Assembly: GCA_002436205.1 (NCBI GenBank)
Contig: DJKT01000058.1
Span: 1 to 5,566, forward strand
Source: Candidatus Peribacter sp. UBA6535
GTDB taxonomy: Bacteria; Patescibacteriota; Gracilibacteria; Peribacterales; Peribacteraceae
Length of the DNA: 5,566 bases
Direction of reading: 5' to 3'
This document shows, one piece after another, positions 1 through 5,566 of the stretch. The notes beneath the pieces are model-generated. The model was not told the DNA's origin, searched no databases, and saw nothing but the letters and a program-made list of their open reading frames with translations. Positions within the stretch are counted from its first letter, which is position 1. Each line of letters starts with the position of its first letter. Position numbers and translations under genes: made by a program.

Positions 1-342
1 ATGAAAGAAGGAAGAGTGGATGTCAATTGGCTTGATGGAAGTCCGGAAGTGCGTCAGTCTCGTGCTCGTTTAAATAGACTCAAGGCAGAAATTGAGGCTG
101 GTAGCGGGCAGGACTCAGGTCCTCGCACATCCAAAGAGAAACCGTCAGGCTTTGAAGGTGAGGAAGAGGTGGATAGTTCTACTAAGACTGGAGATGCAAA
201 ACCTGCGCCGAAACCCCCTAAGGTTAGCCCCAAAAATGTAGCAAAGACAGAAACAGAAGTAGACATAGATTCTAAGACTGGAAAGCCAAAACCGAAGCCG
301 GGTGGAGGTCCAGATGTTAAGCCTAAAGGTGGGCGACGCTAA
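1..342 (+). CDS. Small Lys/Pro-rich hypothetical protein, possibly 5'-truncated by the window edge
   Basis: This frame encodes 113 residues and ends in TAA at 340-342. I do not recognise a family. Residues 1-35 look partly helical (basic ARLNRLKAEIEAG segment). From about residue 36 the protein is low-complexity, rich in Lys, Pro, Gly, Asp and Glu, and probably disordered. The C-terminal half carries two copies of an acidic EVD-x-KTG motif, each followed by a Lys-Pro run, and the chain ends in GGRR. There is no signal peptide, membrane segment or cysteine. The ATG is the first base of the window, so no ribosome binding site can be judged and the frame may continue upstream; an in-frame GTG at 16-18 is an alternative start, closely preceded by the purine-rich GAAGGA. 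The giant gene begins 14 nt downstream, which suggests co-transcription. Existence as a gene is fairly likely; function is unknown. Confidence 0.6.
   Translation: MKEGRVDVNWLDGSPEVRQSRARLNRLKAEIEAGSGQDSGPRTSKEKPSGFEGEEEVDSSTKTGDAKPAPKPPKVSPKNVAKTETEVDIDSKTGKPKPKPGGGPDVKPKGGRR
166..327 (+). repeat. Two degenerate copies of a 90-nt-spaced coding repeat (acidic EVD..KTG plus Lys/Pro run)
   Basis: Residues 56-64 (EVDSSTKTG) and 86-94 (EVDIDSKTG) align without gaps at an exact 30-residue offset. Each is followed by a Lys/Pro-rich run (residues 65-78 and 95-109). At the DNA level CTAAGACTGGA occurs at 182-192 and again at 272-282, exactly 90 bp apart. The second copy then drifts, with Gly-Gly-Gly replacing part of the Pro run. 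This looks like an old internal duplication within a disordered tail. It is seen directly in the sequence; a function as a linker or charged binding tail is inference. Confidence 0.6.
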
Positions 343-356
343 TAACAAATACATAC

Positions 357-3300
357 ATGTCCGAGCAATCATCAGAAAGCAGGCATAAAGACAAAAATCC
401 TGTGCGCGGATCTCCTTCTGAGGACAAGGACCAGCCCCCACATGTAGATCTAGCATCAAACCCTGAGAAGTCGGAGAGTTTGACATCCAATATTCTTGAT
501 ACGATTGAGGAATTCCAGCCAATGTTATCACGATTTAATAGTGTACAACTTCAGAAGCTGCCCAAGGATCTGCAAGATCAATATGGTGAATTAAAAGCTG
601 AGAGTCTGAAAATACTTGAAAAAGCCTCCAGTATTCCTTCTGATAAAAAGCAGCAGCTCGCACTACTAAAGAGACTTATTGATTTTCGTGTTGCTGCAGT
701 TGCCTGTGCAGAGAGACTTCGGTCAATTTCTCTAGCGAAACTTCAGCAGATTCTTGACGCAAATAATAAGTACAGTGCTCAGCAATTTGCACTTCTTATG
801 AAGGAATCTGTTAAGCCTCTTCCGCCAGTATCGCCTGATGCTAAGGATAAGAATAAATTACTGATGCTGAATAAAGATATCACTTCTTACACCGATAACT
901 TTTTACGCCCCACGCTTGAGGATCTAGAAAAGTATGACCGTAATGATTATGAGAAAGTAGATCCAAAGTATTTTGAACAGTGGACACAGTCCTTTCCGCT
1001 CTATCTTCAGAGGCGTGAGGAGTATCTCACTGCTGTACAGGGGTCTGAGTACATACCGAACGCCACATTACTAGCAGATGATCTGCAAGATGTAATTACA
1101 AACCCTGTTCCCTCATATCCCTATCCTTTTCCTAGGAACATTGCGAAACTACGTGACTCCATGGTAAAGAAGCGTGCTGCACTTCTTAAGATTGGTCCTA
1201 ATATTGATACTGCGTCGAGCTCTGACTTGCGCAAGATTCGAATGTTGCTGAATGAATTTCTCGAAAGCTCTAAACGTCTTGAGCGTTTTTCCTATAGAGG
1301 GAAAGAGGTTTATAAGAGGCTATTGAAGGAGTTTAAGCTTGAAGAATTTAGTGTGGAGTATTTTGAGCAGTTTCTTCGTGCTCTTCAGACTGATTTACCT
1401 AAAGCCCCAATTGCAAGTGATAAGCGTTTTTCAAAGCAGCAACGAGAAATGCTTGCAGAGACCTATGGCCGTATGCAGCCGACACACAAGAAAGTGACAG
1501 ACTATCTTGATCGACTTATCACGATGATGATAGATACAGAAGATCTCCATGCATTTTCACAAAAGCAAACGAAGGACAATCCATCGTATTGGATAGATGC
1601 TTCTGAGACGGTCAGTAATTACATGGTATGGCGCGAATATTACGAACAGGTGATAGCAAATAAACAGAAGGCGGCAACACCGTTTATGGTATATAGCGGA
1701 ATTGTCATGAGCGAGGGTTTTGAGGAAATTGCTCAAGCTGCTCTAGAATCAGGTGGTCAATCTGCCCGTGGAGCTGCGGCTGCATTAAAAGGGCATGACT
1801 ATGCCACAAAGCGTGCCATGGTGCGTGGTAGTGTAGAGGCAAGTCAAGCAGTAGGAAAAGCGCTACCCAAGGGGGAAGGACTAAAAACAATGACACCCAA
1901 GCAAATAGCAGAAAGCTTTAATGCTCCGCTTCCGAAAGAGTTACAGGGACTAGCAGGATTCAGAAGAGAGTTGTGGAAAGAGCTGTTCAAATCCGTAGAT
2001 CCATTTACCTTGGCTCTCTGGGCTGTCTATCTGAATAATAGTCCGGACAAAGTTCGTGCAACATTTAATTTTGCAACATTTATTGCAGGAAGCAGAGTGG
2101 CATCAGTTGTGATGAATAGGGTAATTACGGCTGGACTTGCATCTGAGTATGGAGCACTACGTTTTCTTTGTCGTAGGATGAAAAATCCGGTTGCTCAATT
2201 TGCCATAATTCTTGCAGTTATGCTCTTTGGTGCAGAGTATGTTGATAAAGCTGGTGCATGGGTAAGCGAACAGATTCCGGATGGTGCGACCAAAAATAGC
2301 ATTGGTGTGGCTCTTGGAGCTGTTACTATCGAACCACTTTTTTCTGCAGTAGAAGATCAAACTGCTCATCCGAGTATGGGAAATGAGCAATATTTACGAA
2401 AAACATCACTAGTGGACTGGAGTAAGTTTTACTGGAAGGAATGGATGCAGGGAAACGAGCCTGCTATGGATTATTATTTGGTGCATGATGCAGAAGACTG
2501 GAATACGATGATTGATAGGGCGCCTGGAAATCCCATCATGAAACGAGTTTGGGATTTAGAAAAGATTGATGATCGCTGGAAAGCCAGGCAATCAGTTCGT
2601 CATAATGGCTTTGTCGATCATATGAAAGGGCAGGCTACAGAACTGAGTAGCCTTCTTGAAGTTCAGTTGGAGAAAGATAGAAATACTGATGTGTCATTGA
2701 GCGATTTGGATCAGATAATTGATGTCGCAACCAGTGACAGTATTGTGGACTACAATAATCTCGGTCGTAATGATCGTGCACTTGAGGCACTCATAGATAA
2801 TGATTCGTTTAAGGTGCGTAAATGGGTTAGAGGAGAAGGAGATTACTATGAGACAGGTGAGACAGTGAGTTCCACCATTCACAGGCTTCGAGACTACATT
2901 GATGCAAGCGGGAACGATAAACTCCAGGAGCTTTGGAAAAAATATCTCACGTACGCACGAGAGACCGCGACGCAAACTGCTATCTATCGTAATTTAAAAA
3001 TGTATAACGATAGAGATGAATGGATTGGACAGCCTGACGAGCGTACTGATCTTTACAAAAGGGGGCTGGTGGAACAGATGGTTCATCGTCTTCGTAAAAA
3101 GAGAACGTTGCTCTATCTAGGGAAGCTTTCGAGAGGTGATTACGGTAAGTACTTGGGTATGTCAGTAAAAGCACAACCTGATACGAGAGATGTTCCGATA
3201 TGGTTCCCGAATCTGGCAATGCTAATGACAAGTACTGCTGGCAACGAATTATGGATCAAGAGTGCATCGAGTATCAGGCCCTACATTGTAGTCAGAGCAC

Positions 3301-4919
3301 TTTCCAAAGCTGCAGAATCTGCCGGTGAAAACTTGCCTAAGGACCACAACATTAATGTACTTTTAGCTGATGTTCGTTACCACGTTGATCAGGAGACAGA
3401 GATTTCTCCACTTCAGGCAATGCTTTTGCGTGATTCGATAGCAGACACACTACGTATTCATCATGAGAGTCTATTACAGACAAAGGTTAAGCAAGCATCC
3501 CGGAGCCTTCTTCGTGATATGAAACTTAGTGGGCTTCGAAAGGATGTATTTCTTCTTACGCCAGAGATTCAGGGGCCGGTCATTTACAGGGGTTTTCGTA
3601 GAAAATCCAAAGAGGTGATGCCAGCTCTACTCAATATGGCATTTGGTAAAAGGCTGAAAGAAAAAGGATATCTGAAGTTGATGCAGTACTATGCTCCTAA
3701 GAATGGCTCTGCAATGATGACACTGACGGATTTTCATTGTGACGATAAAGATCCTAGTATGTGGACTGTTAGCACGTATCGACATCATATCTCCCATACA
3801 CTAGCGAATACGTATAACATGGACGATGCTGCGGATCGGGGTCATACAGATTCACATATTCCATTTGCTCAGTGGCAGAGGGCACATCCAGTTCTTGCAG
3901 AAAAGCTCAGTGCTCGTTTCAAGACGATACAAAATGAACGAGAAGCAGTCTTTGCAAAGCTCAATAAAGAAAATGCTGAGCGTAAGAAGCTTTCTGTGGA
4001 TCAATTTGTCTGGGTACCTGGACATAATGAGTATCGCCGGCTCTACGGAGATGCGATTGTTATTCTTAAGAGCAAGCCGGAGACTCGTACATTTCGCTAT
4101 GATCGAGGTGGAGTTGTTAGGAGAGATGGTGTTTTGATGCGGGTTCCTCAGCAAACTTTTGGTGCGGATCCTATTGATGATTACGTAATGATTCTTCGCA
4201 AATCCGGCGAGAAAGACGAGCGCATTGCATTCGGAGCGGAATCCATTGATGAAATTCTTGAACTTCCTGATAGGGAACAAAGTGTAATCTTTTCTGTCGT
4301 GACGACTCCTATAAAAGGTCAAGATGAAGCATCACTGGCGGGAGTTCTCAATGTATTTAAGGGCTCTCAGTCAAAAGATGGTGCGTGGATGCCGGCAGAG
4401 GCTCAGTATGCACTTGGATATAGGCCTGTCTATTATTATACCAAGCTCAAGGATGATCTCTTGCCACTATATAAGAAGGCAAAAAATAAAAAGTATTTTC
4501 TTGAGCGGCTATTTAAGGCACTCGATTGGCGAAGAGAGACAATTGATGAGAAGAACTGGGAGGCACTTTCTGGATGGTTCAAAAATAATATGGAGTTGTT
4601 CAATGAGGCATCTTCTAAAGATATCCGTTGGTTTGATGCTGGTGATCGTATATTGGGATATCCCAATCTGAACGGTGTATACATTATTAATAAATCAACT
4701 GAATCAGATACTTCTGCTTTGCAGTATGCATACTTCCCAGGCGTAGGATGGCGTTGGAGACCCGAGCCCACGAATTCGCGGAATCCCCATCCGAGAAAGT
4801 GGTACTCTCCTCATCAAATTCGTGTTCCGTGGAGAGTGAGTGGACGTATATCTAAAGAGTCACCCGCATTACAAAATCTTGAGCTTTTGAAAAAGTTGCA
4901 GCCGTACTCTTCGGAGTAA
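357..4919 (+). CDS. Giant 1520-residue protein of unknown function
   Basis: A single uninterrupted frame runs from ATG at 357 to TAA at 4917-4919. I do not recognise a family. By eye, residues 1-42 are charged and disordered and about 43-245 are helical and charged. Residues 249-260 form a hinge with alternating prolines (NPVPSYPYPFPR), followed by more helices to about 450. Residues 456-510 are Ala/Gly-rich. Residues 549-658 hold several hydrophobic stretches, the strongest at 612-629 behind RRMKNP, a possible membrane segment. Residues 665-1110 are again helical and charged. A His cluster lies at 1127-1167, a helix at about 1180-1212, a probably beta-rich region at about 1219-1318, and a Trp/Arg/Pro-rich tail from 1462. 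No signal peptide, Walker motif or other catalytic signature was found. The start lacks a Shine-Dalgarno sequence; 14 nt separate it from the upstream gene, suggesting an operon. A structural, envelope-associated or phage-derived role is possible but unsupported. Confidence 0.93.
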   Translation: MSEQSSESRHKDKNPVRGSPSEDKDQPPHVDLASNPEKSESLTSNILDTIEEFQPMLSRFNSVQLQKLPKDLQDQYGELKAESLKILEKASSIPSDKKQQLALLKRLIDFRVAAVACAERLRSISLAKLQQILDANNKYSAQQFALLMKESVKPLPPVSPDAKDKNKLLMLNKDITSYTDNFLRPTLEDLEKYDRNDYEKVDPKYFEQWTQSFPLYLQRREEYLTAVQGSEYIPNATLLADDLQDVITNPVPSYPYPFPRNIAKLRDSMVKKRAALLKIGPNIDTASSSDLRKIRMLLNEFLESSKRLERFSYRGKEVYKRLLKEFKLEEFSVEYFEQFLRALQTDLPKAPIASDKRFSKQQREMLAETYGRMQPTHKKVTDYLDRLITMMIDTEDLHAFSQKQTKDNPSYWIDASETVSNYMVWREYYEQVIANKQKAATPFMVYSGIVMSEGFEEIAQAALESGGQSARGAAAALKGHDYATKRAMVRGSVEASQAVGKALPKGEGLKTMTPKQIAESFNAPLPKELQGLAGFRRELWKELFKSVDPFTLALWAVYLNNSPDKVRATFNFATFIAGSRVASVVMNRVITAGLASEYGALRFLCRRMKNPVAQFAIILAVMLFGAEYVDKAGAWVSEQIPDGATKNSIGVALGAVTIEPLFSAVEDQTAHPSMGNEQYLRKTSLVDWSKFYWKEWMQGNEPAMDYYLVHDAEDWNTMIDRAPGNPIMKRVWDLEKIDDRWKARQSVRHNGFVDHMKGQATELSSLLEVQLEKDRNTDVSLSDLDQIIDVATSDSIVDYNNLGRNDRALEALIDNDSFKVRKWVRGEGDYYETGETVSSTIHRLRDYIDASGNDKLQELWKKYLTYARETATQTAIYRNLKMYNDRDEWIGQPDERTDLYKRGLVEQMVHRLRKKRTLLYLGKLSRGDYGKYLGMSVKAQPDTRDVPIWFPNLAMLMTSTAGNELWIKSASSIRPYIVVRALSKAAESAGENLPKDHNINVLLADVRYHVDQETEISPLQAMLLRDSIADTLRIHHESLLQTKVKQASRSLLRDMKLSGLRKDVFLLTPEIQGPVIYRGFRRKSKEVMPALLNMAFGKRLKEKGYLKLMQYYAPKNGSAMMTLTDFHCDDKDPSMWTVSTYRHHISHTLANTYNMDDAADRGHTDSHIPFAQWQRAHPVLAEKLSARFKTIQNEREAVFAKLNKENAERKKLSVDQFVWVPGHNEYRRLYGDAIVILKSKPETRTFRYDRGGVVRRDGVLMRVPQQTFGADPIDDYVMILRKSGEKDERIAFGAESIDEILELPDREQSVIFSVVTTPIKGQDEASLAGVLNVFKGSQSKDGAWMPAEAQYALGYRPVYYYTKLKDDLLPLYKKAKNKKYFLERLFKALDWRRETIDEKNWEALSGWFKNNMELFNEASSKDIRWFDAGDRILGYPNLNGVYIINKSTESDTSALQYAYFPGVGWRWRPEPTNSRNPHPRKWYSPHQIRVPWRVSGRISKESPALQNLELLKKLQPYSSE
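960..1655 (+). repeat. Possible internal protein repeat in the giant gene (residues 202-227 and 408-433)
   Basis: Residues 202-227 (nt 960-1037, beginning DPKYFEQW) and 408-433 (nt 1578-1655, beginning NPSYWIDA) align over 26 positions without gaps. Six positions are identical, including the Pro, three Tyr and an Arg-Glu pair (RREEY against WREYY), and many others are conservative. A third, shorter match is YFEQ at residues 205-208 and 335-338, where 14 of 15 bases agree (967-981 against 1357-1371). This could mean that the N-terminal third is built from a divergent helical repeat, but identity is low and chance similarity between helices is possible. Confidence 0.3.
4905..4918 (+). promoter_or_regulatory. 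UUCG-tetraloop hairpin overlapping the stop codon of the giant gene
   Basis: TACTC at 4905-4909 pairs perfectly with GAGTA at 4914-4918 around the loop TTCG (4910-4913). The closing C-G pair makes the extra-stable cUUCGg tetraloop known from structured RNAs. The stem includes two bases of the TAA stop (4917-4919). No T-tract follows directly, so it is not a standard intrinsic terminator. It may mark the mRNA end, shield it from degradation, or simply reflect the final codons (Tyr-Ser-Ser-Glu). Confidence 0.35.
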
Positions 4920-4972
4920 ATTACGAGAATTGGCTTTTGTTCGCCAAATAATGCAGATACCATGTTTCTTGT

Positions 4973-5566
4973 ATGAACATCCGCAATTTTTGCATTATCG
5001 CGCATATAGACCACGGCAAATCGACCCTAGCAGATAGGATGATTGAAATTACGGGAACTCTCGAAAAGAGGGAGATGAAGGAGCAGCTTCTCGACACAAT
5101 GGATCTGGAACGTGAGCGTGGAATTACCATAAAGCTTCAGCCAGTACGTATGAAGTTTAATGGCATACAGCTTAATTTGATTGATACCCCTGGGCACACG
5201 GATTTCCGCTACGAAGTCAGTAGGTCTTTGGCTGCATGCGAAGGTGTAATTCTTCTCGTGGATGCAGCTCAGGGTATCCAAGCACAAACATTGGCAGTGC
5301 TCTATATGGCTATGGAGCATGACCTTACCGTTATTCCTGTGCTCAATAAAATTGATCTTCCGGCTGCAGACCCCGAGAGAGTCTCCGATGAGGTGGTAAA
5401 GTTGCTCGGCTGCGAGAGGGAGGATATCTTGCGGATCTCTGCGAAGAATGGTGAGGGTGTCGGTGATGTCTTGCAGGCGGTTATCGATCGTATACCGAGC
5501 CCTAACTCAAGCCAAAATCCTGAGATACCTCGTGCGCTTATTTTTGATGCTGTTATGGATCCTTAC
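4973..5566 (+). CDS. lepA: Elongation factor 4 (LepA), N-terminal 198 residues, cut by the window end
   Basis: LepA/EF4 is a ribosome-associated translational GTPase of about 600 residues, linked to back-translocation and 30S subunit biogenesis; it acts in the cytoplasm. The G domain is complete and canonical: G1 P-loop AHIDHGKST (residues 10-18), switch I RGITI (49-53, with Thr52), G3 DTPGH (71-75, His75 being the expected catalytic His), G4 NKID (125-128) and G5 SAK (156-158). MDLERERGITIK and YEVSRSLAACEG distinguish LepA from EF-G and EF-Tu. The fragment ends at the start of domain II (LIFDAVMDPY). The ATG at 4973 is chosen because NIRNFCIIAHIDHGKST follows at once, as in other LepA proteins, and a stop lies in frame at 4949-4951. 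No Shine-Dalgarno sequence is visible. The gene begins 53 nt after the giant gene; no lepB is seen beside it here. Slightly unusual residues are Thr76 and Arg79, where Val and Ser are typical. Confidence 0.97.
   Translation, partial: MNIRNFCIIAHIDHGKSTLADRMIEITGTLEKREMKEQLLDTMDLERERGITIKLQPVRMKFNGIQLNLIDTPGHTDFRYEVSRSLAACEGVILLVDAAQGIQAQTLAVLYMAMEHDLTVIPVLNKIDLPAADPERVSDEVVKLLGCEREDILRISAKNGEGVGDVLQAVIDRIPSPNSSQNPEIPRALIFDAVMDPY

Noticed and set aside
145..531. Antisense open frame of 128 codons across the junction of the first two genes
   Set aside because: Its translation resembles no known protein and it overlaps two plus-strand genes; no ribosome binding site or promoter supports it.
3852..4322. 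Antisense open frame of 156 codons opposite the giant gene
   Set aside because: It lies wholly inside a well-formed coding frame on the plus strand, has no recognisable product, and is best explained as a shadow frame.
357..4919. Phage tail tape-measure protein
   Set aside because: Length, helicity and a hydrophobic centre are compatible, but no tail, capsid or other phage gene is present, the His cluster and beta-rich C-terminal region are not typical, and the neighbour is the housekeeping gene lepA.
4930..4947. Intrinsic terminator between the giant gene and lepA
   Set aside because: The stem is only five base pairs with an eight-base loop and is followed by AAATAATGC rather than a T-tract.
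4920..4972. Dedicated lepA promoter
   Set aside because: No pair of -35 and -10 elements with proper spacing could be found; TAATGC at 4949-4954 has no convincing -35 partner.
357..5566. Recoded UGA (genetic code 25)
   Set aside because: No in-frame TGA occurs in about 1830 codons, Gly is encoded by GGN and the stops are TAA, so the standard bacterial code is sufficient.

Overview
This window is a bacterial, all-plus-strand segment of three consecutive genes with short gaps (14 nt and 53 nt), consistent with one transcription unit. In order they are a small Lys/Pro-rich protein (1-342), a very large protein of unknown function (357-4919, 1520 aa), and the first 198 codons of lepA, elongation factor 4 (4973-5566), which runs off the right edge. 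The window opens exactly on an ATG, so the first gene could also be the tail of a longer frame that continues upstream.

Only lepA can be identified from sequence. Its G-domain motifs are intact and its short, divergent G domain (TIKLQPVRM after switch I, DAAQGIQAQ) resembles what I recall of LepA from Patescibacteria/CPR lineages. That placement is an inference from memory of the family, not a search result. The standard bacterial code fits: about 1830 codons contain no in-frame TGA and both visible stop codons are TAA, which argues against the UGA-to-glycine recoding of Gracilibacteria and Absconditabacteria.

The giant gene is the part of the window that is not explained. Read by eye, the protein has a disordered charged N-terminus, long helical and charged stretches, an alternating-proline hinge, an Ala/Gly-rich stretch, a central hydrophobic zone with one possible membrane segment, a His-rich cluster, a likely beta-rich region and a Trp/Arg/Pro-rich C-terminal tail. 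No signal peptide, P-loop, nuclease, protease or other catalytic motif was recognised. The small upstream gene has a duplicated acidic/Lys-Pro unit at its C-terminus and sits directly ahead of the giant gene, so the two may work together; that is only suggested by position.

Regulatory signals are sparse. Neither the giant gene nor lepA has a visible Shine-Dalgarno sequence. A cUUCGg-type hairpin covers the stop codon of the giant gene, and a four-codon micro-ORF ends in an ATGA overlap with the lepA start. No tRNA, rRNA, CRISPR array, insertion sequence or long intergenic stretch was seen.
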